Part shown: piece after piece, positions 37,334 through 47,988 of the stretch
Layout: each line of letters opens with the position of its first letter
Position numbering within the stretch: position 1 is the stretch's first letter
Assembly: GCA_914767715.1 (NCBI GenBank)
Contig: OU612075.1
Location: 8,868,001-8,932,000, forward strand
Reading direction: 5' to 3'
Origin: Membranipora membranacea
Taxonomy: Eukaryota > Bryozoa > Gymnolaemata > Cheilostomatida > Membraniporidae
Length of the DNA stretch: 64,000 bases
Program-made: the position numbers and the translations under genes
Notes under the pieces: model-generated
What the model was told of the DNA's origin: nothing
The model's input: only the letters and a program-made list of their open reading frames with translations
Database searches by the model: none

Positions 37334-38036
37334 CACAGAGTAAGGATATACAGAGTGGACACTTCAATGATCGTTATAGTGCCTGCGGTTTTTATCCACT
37401 GGGGGAAATTCATCAATCTGGCCACCTGCCAATTTCAGAATATATATAAGTTACAGTGAAGTTTTGTCATGCAGACATAGCCACCTTTGATAGGTCGTAA
37501 TTCATTCTGTATTTATCCTAAAGACTGATTTCGAACTTTTCTGAAATGTCCAATCTTCAAGCTATACACCATATTATTGTCATTTTTTGCTAGGATACTT
37601 AGGCTATGAGTAATCCAGGTTTTTAAAATGAGTTTTATCATATAGATTTACATAGGGCTTAGGTCGATGCACGGACATTTCCTAATTTTGATGACCAGCC
37701 GTCTATCAATTGTCACATGTAAATCTATATGACAAAACTCATTTCAAAAACCTGGATTACTCTTAACCTATGAATCCTAGCAAAAAATGAAAACAATATG
37801 GTGTATAGCTTGAAGCTTGGACATTCCAACAAAGTTGGAAATCAGTCTTTAGGATAAATACAGAATGAATTATGGCCCATCAAAGGTAGGGATGTCTGCA
37901 AGAAAAATGCCATTATAACATATAGAGATAATGAGTTTTTGGCATCCAGCTGTGCACAATTTTCCCCCAGTGAATCAAAAACCGCAGGCACTATAACTAT
38001 CATTGAACTGTCCACTCTGTATATCCTTACTCTGTG
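37334..38036. mobile_element. Foldback (long inverted repeat) element
   Basis: The left end CACAGAGTAAGGATATACAG and the inverted right end match, and the inverted match continues through the arms (gcactataac..., gacatttc..., tcatatagatttacat...) towards the centre near 37690. The roughly 700-bp element therefore forms almost one hairpin. It interrupts the sequence gaagata...tcaatatggata, which is uninterrupted at 24105 and 38590. Confidence 0.85.
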
Positions 38037-38084
38037 ATATCAATATCAATGAGTATTTATAATCTTTGTCAATATGGATATATA

Positions 38085-38129
38085 GGTACAAAGGTACAAG
38101 GATATAAGGTACAAAGGTACAAGGTACAA
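38085..38129 (+). repeat. Short ggtacaa tandem repeat
   Basis: Several imperfect copies of ggtacaa(ag) next to the TIR element. Confidence 0.8.
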
Positions 38130-38135
38130 TCATTA

Positions 38136-38462
38136 TGGTTCCATGGGTCGATTTTGTGGTTCACTCCAATTTCGAATGGTTAGAATCCAGTGGATTCTAA
38201 CCATTCCCATGATGGGAAAAACATGAAATGAATCTGCCGGGCCGAGAATATAATCCATTTGAAGGCATATAATCCATTTGAAGGCATCGTGTGCAAGCGC
38301 CGCTAACCATTCAGCCACGACGCCAATTAGGAATGGGTCGAATAAACACGGTTTGGATATTCGCGTCCAAAAAGTCATTCGTCACAATCGGAATTTGACT
38401 TTAATGCCATTTCCATGGGGCGATTACTACCGAAATCCTTACATAATCGATCCATGGAACCA
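38136..38462. mobile_element. TIR element carrying a tRNA-Ser-like segment
   Basis: TGGTTCCATGGGTCGATTTT at the left pairs with the inverted right end TGGTTCCATGGATCGATTAT, and TA flanks both ends. Inside are a perfect palindrome (GAATGGTTAGAATCC around 38174-38206) and, at 38279-38324 on the minus strand, GGCGTCGTGGCTGAATGGTT followed by AGCGGCG, which resembles the 5' half of a type II (Ser/Leu) tRNA with its A box. No complete tRNA can be folded. Confidence 0.65.
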
Positions 38463-38469
38463 TAGTGCA

Positions 38470-38500
38470 TGAACTCCCTCTTCTAGAAAGAGGGAGTTCA
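38470..38500. repeat. 31-bp near-perfect palindrome
   Basis: TGAACTCCCTCTTC and its inverted copy joined by three bases. The arm equals the terminal repeat of the MITE at 63293-63942, so this may be an extremely shortened element or an excision product. Confidence 0.8.
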
Positions 38501-38689
38501 TTGTTTGTACCCTAGACCTTTATGTGTAACACAAAAACTTTGAACGCTACCCCTTTTGTTTACCAATATAGATTTACTGATGGGTATGAAGATATCAATA
38601 TGGATATATAGCTGAATGATTATGTCGCTAGCACATTACAATCAATGAATTGAAGGTGAAGGAGAAGCAGCTTGTCTAGCCTGTGCCTG

Positions 38690-38760
38690 TCTGGCCTGGT
38701 CTGGCCTGGTCTGGCCTGTCTGGCCTGTCTGGCCTAGCCTGTGCCTTGTCTAGTCTGTGC
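38690..38760 (+). repeat. Minisatellite of tctggcctg units
   Basis: Repeated ctggcctg(gt) units at the junction between BHMT-B upstream sequence and the retroelement fragment. Confidence 0.8.
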
Positions 38761-38814
38761 CTGGGATGGACGCGTAAGGTAGGTAATCTGGAAATTTATT
38801 GAAAAGTCTTTTCC

Positions 38815-39235
38815 TTGCCGGTCTAAGAATGTCATTACGCTCACAGCTCTACTAAAATGTAGACCAAAGAATTTCTGTAATGACCAGACCAGAGCAAATA
38901 ATTATTTCAAGATATTTTTTTTGAACAAAATATTTTACGCTTTTTGTCGTTATAGTTGGTCAAAGAATGTCGCTGCGCTCACAGCTCTACTAAAATGTAG
39001 ACCAGAGAACTTCTGTAGTGACCAGACCAGAGAAAATAATTATTTCAAGAAATTTTTGGGCATAAATATCTTTTTCCTTTAGTCTATTAATACTATACAA
39101 ACTCTATCAGCGCTACTAAAATAGTAGACCGCAAAGAGGTATATCAACATTTCAAATTATTATTACAATACAAGCTCTCACAGCTCTGCTAAATTAGTAG
39201 ACCAGAGAAATAGCTGTATGAAACTCGGAGTATAA
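38815..39235 (+). repeat. Tandem leader repeats before the gag-like region
   Basis: A block with gctcacagctctactaaaat and gtagacca...gaccagaccagag occurs at about 38826-38925 and 38962-39055, with two shorter versions near 39105 and 39175. The position directly before the gag start suggests a retroelement leader, but no LTR or primer-binding site was defined. Confidence 0.6.
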
Positions 39236-39249
39236 TTTAGCACGAAAAT

Positions 39250-41108
39250 ATGGCAAACAGAGGTAATGCTGCCAGGCAACAGCCGGCTGATGAAGCAGAC
39301 CATCTAGCAAACGCCTTCAAATATGCCTTCAGGTAAATGAATGGTGAGAGAGACCACTTTAAACCGCCAAAGTATGATGGAAGTTAAGATATCGAATTAT
39401 TCATTCCAAAATTCACTGCTGTGGCCCAAGCCAACAACTGGAATCCCCAGGCAGCCCATTTAAACATCAGACTGTGGCTCAAAAACAAGCACAAGAATGT
39501 GCAAGAGGAGATAATGTAGAAGCGGTATTTGTTAACCTGAGAGCCAGGTTTGGTCTAACACAGAGGCAAGCTCGGGACAAATTGTCCACTGTAAGAAAAG
39601 AACCAGGTCAAAAGTTTCACTCACTCCGAACCCAAACATGGGCGCTGCTCATCAAGAAGATATCGCCGTAGAAAATGTGCGCAGGTGCATAGAAAATCGT
39701 CAGTTATTGAGACATCTAATGACAATAGAATTCAACACCGTAGCGGAAATATGTCGGGCTTCAGATGATTATGTTCAGGCTGGCTCCAACCTCAGACAAA
39801 GGCCGCAAATAAATGTTGTAAGCTATTCAGAAAATTCTGACTTTGAAAATGAAGTTGATTTTGACTGTAATGCTGTAGGTATGCACTCAACACATAGTGA
39901 TTATCAAAATAAACCCAAAGCTAAAGTCACTGAGAGCACCAGTAGTGAAATAGCTAAACAAATGGAAATTCTTATCAAAATAATGGAGATATTGGATGGG
40001 AATACAACAGCTGTAGAAAAGTTGGCCAGTGTCCAAAACACTAGGCAGAGAAAACGAGCATGCTATTCATGTGGCTCAGAAAATCATATGGCAAGGGAAA
40101 GTCCTAACGAAAATCAGGTAAACTCCACAGGTTCTCAGTAAACTCACCAGCTACTGATGAACCTAACCTTTTACAAGAAAAGGCTGGTGTAAATATGTCT
40201 AAGTTGGGCAACCATCAAAAAGTGGACAAAAATCCAAGTGCTGAGCATGGAAATCAAACCCCATTGAACACTGCGGAAAGTGAATGTGATCAGGCTTCGA
40301 AAGCTGATCCAAGCAGGAAACTTGGGAAAATTTTCGACCAGTCTAGTGTGTCTCAAACTGATGATGTTGGCTCAATCTGTAGACAGAGGAGCATCACCAG
40401 CCTAGTAGAAAGAGATAGAATAGCAGAATCGAAAATACTTGAGGAAAGACTCTGTGAAAATAACAGTGGGAAAAATGACAAAAAGGTTGTCGGCTGTAAT
40501 GAAGTGTGTCATTACGAGTCAGATTCCTGTTATTATATGCCAGGCAAAGCTGGTGGAAAGAGTATACAGTATTTACTTGACTCTGGGTGTTCTAAATCTG
40601 TATTATCAAGGCATGTGTATGATAGACTTCCAAAATCTCTCAGATCTGAAATTGAGCCTCTGGAAAAATCTGGGGTAATGGCAGATGGGTCAAAACTACC
40701 CCTCATAGGGAAAATCAAGCTGCAATGTTCAGTGCGAGGAGAGAAATTTGTTGAGGAATTCATTGTGAGTAGAAATACACATGATGCTATACTCGGAATG
40801 TCGTTTTTCAAAGCGAGCGGGTGTACACTAAGCTTCAAGAAAGCGTCACTGTATATCAATAATAAAAATCTGTTTTGTGTTGGCAGATTAGGGGATTTGC
40901 TTGTAAGCAATATCCAAGTTATGCGTGATGCAATAACCCCAGTAAGACCTGAGATGGCTATTCATACAAAGTTATGTAATAATACCAGAGGCATGTGTGG
41001 TATAACTGGAACTAAAATGAATCATAAAATGCCAGAAAATGTTTTGGTGGCATTGAAGCTGTGGGAGCCAGATGGGCTGAATAAAATTGTGGTAGAGGAT
41101 GAAATCAG
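39250..41108 (+). pseudogene. Truncated Ty3/Gypsy-like gag-protease fragment
   Basis: Gag-like pieces appear in three frames: KYDG...DIELFIPKFTAVAQ from about 39370 with internal stops, ECARGDNVEAVFVNLRARFG from about 39489, and TIEFNTVAEICRASDDYVQA from about 39722. These are followed by a CCHC-type zinc knuckle whose last Cys is Ser (CYSCGSENHMARES, near 40060). A longer frame (40195-41151) carries a retropepsin active site, LLDSGCSKSVLS near 40572, and the flap-distal ILGMSF near 40791. There is no reverse transcriptase, RNase H or integrase. From 41109 the sequence instead matches unit A (27467 on), so the last 13 or so codons of that frame are flanking DNA. The fragment is inactive. Confidence 0.8.
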
Positions 41109-41680
41109 AGCTAAACATACCCCATTCCTGCAATGCAGGAAGTGCAATTAGGAAGAGACACCATTCCACATTCACCATCAATCAGCACACTTGCAGTTAG
41201 ATAGTTGAGTATTAGTGAAAGCCACAGTACATGTGCGTGTAACTGATCCATTACAACAAGATATCCGGTTGATCAAAACTAAGATATCTTTCTGTAAAAT
41301 AGAATAACTATCAATTAGCAGGACGAGAGCATAAACACGTAAACCGAGATGAAATCAAGACAAAGTTCTATGTAATATGAAAACAAACCATGATGTAATA
41401 ATCAATAAATTACAGTGACATTGAGATGAGAATTGAGGTCAACATAAATCCCTGTTTAGAAAAGGATGCATTACATTTGTACTACTTGGAATTGCCCACT
41501 CAATATACAAGAGAAGAAAACCCTTTAAAATCTGCGGTTTGCCATAATACAACGGGTGAAAACTTTATTTACATATTGTATTATAGAGCTCATGAAATGA
41601 AACATAGTTTAACAGGAAAGATAAGATAGGTTATTTATCTATCCTATGCTCAACAAAATCACTATCAACCTCTTACTCAC

Positions 41681-41780
41681 CTTCCATGATGTTAATAGGT
41701 ATGAAGTCTGCCGTCTCAAGACTATCTAATGGAGAACTGCTGGTAGCAGCAGTGTTGTCAACTGCATCAGATCATGATAC
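41681..41780 (-). other. Candidate exon, unit B
   Basis: Counterpart of 28040-28141. The donor GTGAGTA and an acceptor are kept, and from an alternative acceptor (GATGCAG) the frame VDNTAATSSSPLDSLETADF is open to the donor. Relative to unit A it is shorter by two bases. Confidence 0.3.
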
Positions 41781-42561
41781 CTTCAGAGAAAGAATCACAG
41801 CAAATTAGAATCAGGTAAGCATTTGACAATACCTTGTTGGCAACAAAGATTGTAAGCTGACACAAAAAGTCAACAATTCTGACCAATGACTGACGCTGTA
41901 ATGAGGAATAATATTGTAGAGGGAGGGCACAGTTTATGTACTGAACATGGAGGGTGGAGAAATCAGGGGAATAGGAACATTTCTAGTATTAAGTTTAAAT
42001 AATAACTCTATGATGAAACTATTGATAAGAGATCCTGATATAAGTTGTATTTCTTGGATAGAATACAAGTTTCAGGAGTTGTTTACCATTTTATCAGGAG
42101 GAAGCAACTGTTATTGGCACAAAATATAAACCCATTTTTTATAAACTCCCTGCCCAGAACTTTTCACATTTCACATGTTTCAAGCACAATAGCTTGTTTA
42201 TGAGCTTCATACAGTTGTACTGTTAGACGGGCCTGACCATCAAAAGGTTAACATTGACAAGCGTTGACAATTGAGCCCTTTTTTGGGGTAGCAAAACATT
42301 GAAGAATACACACTTTGAATGAACATATACTAGCTATGCGGATGATGCGCTAACCTGATGAGATAGTATGTTATATCTAGATTGAATATTCAAATCTCTA
42401 TGACATGTTCTCCTCTTCAGTTGGCTTGTCAGGATACAAAGTTGTCTCTCATGCGTCTGTGGATAATGATATGCCTCCTTCTTCCAAAGGATGTCATCAA
42501 ACTAATGATAAATCAGTATGATACAGTTTATTAATCAAGAAACAGACTGAATATATGGTAT

Positions 42562-43640
42562 TAGGCAATGAGCCAAGGCAATTTATCTTGCAGTTTGGTA
42601 GCCATTGTCATTCTTTGGCAAAATAAATAGCTCTTGGGGTAAAGTGATACAGGAGAATCCAAATCTGTTGTGTTCGGATGGATTCGCTTCCCACTTCTAT
42701 GAGAAATTTAACTTTGAAATTTAAATTAAAAGGGAAAGTGATCAAAAAATGATGATATGATTTCAAAACATCCAAAATCTGAAAGAGCATGCCATAATTA
42801 GTGGATCTACAACTTTACATGGGTCTCCTATCATAAATAGCCGAGATGCGGCCAACAACAATTGCAATACATATACCCTCATATCACTTGTGTATAACTA
42901 TCATTGAAGTGAAACCCCTTTTTCAATTTTGCTTCTGCCTAAAAAACAGGCTTCAAATGTTCGTACTGATCTGATTTTTTTATGGTGATTTTGTATTGAC
43001 CCTCCCATCGCACAACACCAGTGTTCAATGCTCGGAGTGTGTTTTTTTTCAAATAGTGCGTATTTTTAGGTTTCCTTTATTTATAGTATAATAAAAATCG
43101 TCTAAGTTCATATAGCGTATAAAGCAAACATTAACTCCTTCTAGTATCATCAAAAAGGTGCGTAATGCGGAAAAAAAATTTTTGTCATTGATGGAGTCAA
43201 TACAAAACCACCATAAAAAAATCAGATCGATACGAACATTCATAGTCAGTTTTCAAGACGACATCAAAATTGAAAAAGTACGGTCCTTCCAACGATAGTT
43301 ATATATAGGTGATATAAGGGGTTATTTCAACCGTTGTTGGCCACATCTCGGCTATTTATGATAGCAGACCCATGTAAACTTGTAGATCCACTAATTATGA
43401 CATGCTCTTTCACATTTTGGATGTTTTGAAATCATTGCATCATTTTTTTATCACTTTCCCTTTTAATTTAAATTTAAAAATTAAATTTCTTATAGAAGTG
43501 GGAGAAAATCCATCCTAACACAACAGATTTGAATTCAGCGGGTCAGAATTAGTCAAAGTACCATCTAAGAATTGAAAAGACGAGCAATGACTAAGACAGT
43601 TAAAAACTAGCAACATTTTTGTGCCTTGGCTCATAGCCTA
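42562..43640. mobile_element. Large foldback element with empty-site evidence
   Basis: The termini TAGGCAATGAGCCAAGGCA and the inverted TAGGCTATGAGCCAAGGCA enclose 1079 bases. Most of the two halves are inverted copies of each other (for example gagcatgccataattagtgg against its complement near 43400), with the centre near 43090. Unit A has the uninterrupted site (atatatagtatttacac near 28890). TAT flanks both sides (42559-42561 and 43641-43643), so this is a clean insertion after the segment duplication. Confidence 0.9.
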
Positions 43641-44678
43641 TATTTACTCAGTAGGTACTTTCAGATAACTTTGAGCTAACTGAGTATGATTTGGCTAGTA
43701 AAATATGCAACATGCTTTATCACAGTGTGGTATTGTTTATCTGCTTTTGGTTACCAGCCTAGAATATGTCAATAACACAACTCATTGTTAGTCCACGTCA
43801 GCTTGGCCACTACACTCTTATGCCTGGCTCTTGACTACCAATCGAAGATAAAAACCGCTAACAACAAACAGGCATAAACGTCATGCGAACAGTTGAGAAT
43901 TTGTTCAGATACTCCTATTCACTCACCCACTTACCTTTGATGCAAGGCAAAGTTTTGAAATATTTTGAGAAGTTTTGTAGTGTTTTACTATTTGACCCTC
44001 CCTTGACCTGTAAGGACCCTTTTAATGACTGGAGGAGTGTTTTTTATCTAGGTATATTATCTGGTGACAAGTTAGATACATCATCCATAAAACAACACAG
44101 TATAAAATATGACACCTAGATAGATTTTTTCTGAAGTAGGTGTAACAAATAGCCACAGGAGCGTAGTGCGTAACATCATGAACACAGGGTATGAATGTAG
44201 AGTATGCTGTTTAACAGCCCTTGTAGATACCATACCGCCTTGTTTATAGCTAATAATATGGCTCTTATCTACTTGGTGGAGTGGTGTGAAGTGGCCCAGA
44301 TATAAAAATTATCATGCTGATTCTAACAATCAATATGACATGGCATTCAGTGATAAATGATATTATCAGGAGAATTTCCCGATCTCAGGACAACAAGCAG
44401 CATAAATTTTGTTTCTCTAATTTTCCATATAGAGAGACCCAGTAGGTGATAATATACAAACAGCTAGCATTGTAAATAGAATACATGATGAATGTCATGT
44501 ATACTGATCTGCAATATCATGACCAGCAGACATAATAATACCACAGGATGAACATATACAGATTTGTTTTTAAACTTATCGACATGTCCCAAAATAATCT
44601 AGGGTCTCACTTGGGATAAGTTTTTGGCTTTATGTATTCCAAAAATTGGTTTAGTGGGCATATGTGTATATTGATCTT

Positions 44679-45789
44679 TGTGTTAGGATTTGATAACTAG
44701 TAGAGGCCTATAGGTCAGGTGAAAGTCTTTACCATTTCAACACGTGATCACCACGTTTGTGGGTGGTTGATCTGGGCATTTTAACATTGGAAATAACATT
44801 TAAATCTAACTGATAAGAAGTCATATTTATAACTATAATTTCATGTCGCTATCCCCATTGTATTTGGTGTTATTTTCTCGGATAGTTAATTGGCATAAAA
44901 CACCATAGCCACATGTGGTCCACACAGGTTAGTCTGGTCAGGTGAAAGTCTTTACCATTTCAACACGTGATCACCACGTTTGTGGGTGGTTGAGCTGGCC
45001 ATTTAAACATTTTTGAAATAACTGAAATCTGACAGATTAGAAGCCTTAGATTTTACTGTAATTTCAAGTAACAACCACCGGTATATTAAGTGATTGATTA
45101 TTTTGAAGATTCAGGGGTAAACAACACCATAGCCACACGTGGTCAACACGGGTTAGTCTGGTCAGGTGAAAGTCTTTACCATTTCAACACGTGATCACCA
45201 CGTTTGTGGGTGGTTGAGCTGGCCATTTAAACATTTTTGAAATAATTGAAATCTGACAGATTAGAAGCCTTAGATTTTACTGTAATTTCAAGTAACAACC
45301 ACCGGTATATTAAGTGATTGATTATTTTGAAGATTCAGGGGTAAACAACACCATAGCCACACGTGGTCAACACGTGTTTGACTGGTCTGGTGTTAATTAC
45401 ACCCGGCTGTCACGTGTGGTAAAACTGCTACGTAGAGTTTTTACCATATCACCACTAGTGTTATTTTGGTGTGTGCCCACTGGGTATATATAATTTGAGA
45501 TTGATTGAGAGTGAGCGAATTAATGACAAATTAATGGGTAGATATTCTGTCACCTGTGTATCATTGTAATACTTACCCACATTGATCTGTAAGTGATGGG
45601 TTCAGGGTGGGCTTCGGAGTATCTCGTTCACACTCGTCTAGCCGCCATTTAATACCGGCTCATGAGTCATCTGAGTGTAGAAGAACGGTAAAAGTGTAGT
45701 AGTATAAATAGCGGAATTCTGTATAAGAAACTTGGCTCACAGCTGTCTCAATCAACCTTAGCTATAGTGTGGGGAGGGCAAACAAGACA
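44679..45789 (+). mobile_element. Probable LTR with triplicated U3 repeat and primer-binding site
   Basis: Similarity to unit A ends just before 44679. From there the sequence starts TGTGTTAGG and ends ...AACAAGACA. TGGTGCCGGGCCCC follows at 45790, as expected of a tRNA primer-binding site. A TATA-like gtatatataa lies near 45483. The short internal part (to about 46000) holds only a brief gag-like beginning, and no second LTR is in the window. The start coordinate is inferred. Confidence 0.5.
44713..45383 (+). repeat. Three tandem 224-bp repeats rich in CACGTG
   Basis: Units start at 44713, 44936 and 45160 (ggtcaggtgaaagtctttacc). The second and third are almost identical, and the first is more diverged. 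Each holds aacacgtgatcaccacg and a ccacacgtgg-type site, so E-box-like palindromes are spaced through about 670 bases upstream of the TATA-like site. Confidence 0.88.
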
Positions 45790-45999
45790 TGGTGCCGGGC
45801 CCCTAAGACTTGAAGGCATTCGCAGTGAAAGTGAACTGAGTGTGATTTGCTAACATGACAACCAACCGCAACAAACAACCGGTCCCCTTGATGGTTGATA
45901 CTGGACATGTGTGGTGGGCGTGTGGCAATTGAATGAAATTAAATGCATTGTCAGACTCAATGGGTCAATGAAGTTCCAGTCATCGGCATGTTGATAACA

Positions 46000-46252
46000 C
46001 ATCTATATTTCGTACTGATTGACTGAAACTAGATCAAACCAGGAGTTTGAAGTCAGACATTTCTTAGATACAATGATAATTGGTTTGTTGTTTTGGGAAA
46101 GCATAGCTATTCTGGCTCTGATTGGCGGATGGGTAGAAGACACCCACCCAAACAGTACACCAATCAGAGACAACACATTGGCTAAGGTTGAACTTCCCAG
46201 TACACAAGTTGACAGGAATTGAACAATAATACTGCTCTACCAATGATCTCCC
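46000..46252 (-). mobile_element. tRNA-derived SINE
   Basis: On the minus strand from 46252, TGGTAGAGCAG (A box, near 46240) is followed by GTTCAATTCC (B box, near 46215). Downstream is a non-tRNA body containing an inverted repeat (ctctgattggtgtac...cgccaatcagag). This is the usual head-body design of tRNA-derived SINEs. The 3' end is not defined. Confidence 0.5.
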
Positions 46253-47129
46253 TTCATTGACTCTACAGTAGTAGTAGTCCTAGCCAACCAATGTGTCGGC
46301 TAGTAGTTCCCTACTAGCTACAGCAGTTCATAGGCAGTCATATTAATTAATAAATGCAAATATATATACTCACAAGAAGTGACAACAATGGCATAGATTA
46401 GTCCCTTGAAACCAGCCTGTTACTCCTTGATTGATATTACTATTAGCATGATCATGAGCCCACCATCACAAGCAGGCCATTATCAAAGATTATAGAGTCA
46501 TTGCCATTATGATCAAGGGTCATGTAATACCATTGTTCTGATAACATCATGACAACATGTCGTGAGATTTTGCACCAGCCCCAGGATGCACTCACAGATT
46601 GCAGACCTTATAGAGTTACATGTGTGCATTACTGATGGTCAAAAACTTTATGCTTTAATGTAAGGTTAAAGTTCACCATTGTTTTCTCGTCTGTGATTGG
46701 ACAGTAATGTACTACTCTAGTACTTTGTGTAGACAACTCCAAATTCAGGGATAAAGATAAAATTCAACTGCAGAAGGATTTTCCTGGAGATTGTCAGACA
46801 CGACACTTCCTAATAGTCCTAGTCTCTCCTCGATTAGATAAGAGGCTGTTGCGAACAGGCAAAGCTAACATATCCAATATCGTGCTCTATTATTAGCCAT
46901 AGAGTTAGTTGATAATGATAAGGAAAATATATAATTGTCAAATTGAGGGTCCATAGAGGCTGTGCATCTAGCACATACTTCATCTCATTAGCAAATTAAA
47001 CAGACGCTCACGATCACATCGTAGCAAATGCTGAATAAATAAACCCTCATTCAGGTCAAATCTAAGCAAACCAGCCCTGTTTATGACAAAATAGAGGGTG
47101 GGCTGCCCCTAAAGAGGGACGCAAGTTGT

Positions 47130-47305
47130 CCGGAGTCCTGGTACTGAGGGTGTGATACATCCTAGTAAACTAGAATGCATCCTAGAGGTGAGGCCATGGT
47201 GGACCTCCTAATTGTAAGTGTGCAACAAGCTGCCATAAACTGAAACAGGCACTAATCAGCCATTAGCAGTGACACTTTGATCTTAGCCAATAGGCCGAGA
47301 AGCAA
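47130..47305 (-). ncRNA. U2 snRNA-like sequence (probably pseudogene)
   Basis: Reading the minus strand from 47305, GCTTCTCGGCCTATTGGCTA and then AGATCAAAGTGT match the very conserved 5' end of U2 snRNA almost base for base (to 47272). The following branch-point recognition region (GTAGTA in U2) is not conserved, as the sequence here reads CACTGCTAATGG. Further on, only a CAGTACCAGGAC piece near 47145 recalls the U2 3' half. It therefore looks like a partial or rearranged U2 copy, not a working spliceosomal RNA gene. No snRNA promoter element was recognised. Confidence 0.55.
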
Positions 47306-47462
47306 ACCAGCCTCCTTAAACATTTGTAACTGAATCAACTCATGGCCTCATGAACCATTATCAATTAACCAGTAAATCAAATATTGTGAGTTCATAGGGC
47401 AAATAAAAATAATAAAAAAAATTTGGAAAATAGCAATTAGTTTTTTTCAATTATTTTAGCAA

Positions 47463-47514
47463 GGATCATAGTGGTCAGGGGGAGGCAATTAATCACTATG
47501 ATCCACTATGATCC
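47463..47514. repeat. Inverted repeat ggatcatagtg / cactatgatcc
   Basis: An 11-bp arm at 47463-47473 pairs with either of two adjacent copies of its complement (47494-47504 and 47504-47514). Confidence 0.8.
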
Positions 47515-47988
47515 CAATTTTCAGACTTTGCAGCAGTTTTATTGCAATTAGGTCCACTGGCTGTTTTGTTTCAAATGCCCTAATGACTTTTCAGCCTGAG
47601 ATGTTTAAAACCATACCAAACATTGCCTAGTAGGACTGTTACTTTAACAATAAATACAGATATCGCCTCAACCAATCAATATAACAGATGAGGATGATGG
47701 AGGCGATCTACATTGACGTGGGACATGTATTTTAACTACAGTTACGGATTTATTCTCCATATTTTTCTGAGCATATAGCTCCGAATTTAATTGGTGTTTT
47801 CAAGGTTCATTATATTACGGAAGTTTGGGACCAAGGGAGTGTGGGATAACACCCTCCCTGTTGGGACATACTTCCTGATCTAACTACACGTAGAAAGACT
47901 CATGCGACATGGGCTCTCAAGGGTTGTCAGCTCAAGTTGACTACTACTTAGAAATAAAAATCGAGCTCAGAATGAGTGTCAGGTATTC

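Larger units (their letters stand above)
29768..44670. repeat. Tandem segmental duplication, unit B
   Basis: Second copy of the 18081-29640 segment, enlarged by insertions: an LTR in BHMT intron 6, an LTR-like insert in intron 1, a foldback plus a TIR element upstream of the gene, a Gypsy-like fragment, and a second foldback at 42562-43640. The BHMT body and its introns are almost identical to unit A. The distal part (41109-44665) is clearly more diverged. Confidence 0.88.

Noticed and set aside
38133-38378. 81-codon minus-strand frame
   Set aside because: The attractive VVAEWLAALAHD peptide is just translation of the tRNA-Ser-like segment inside the TIR element.
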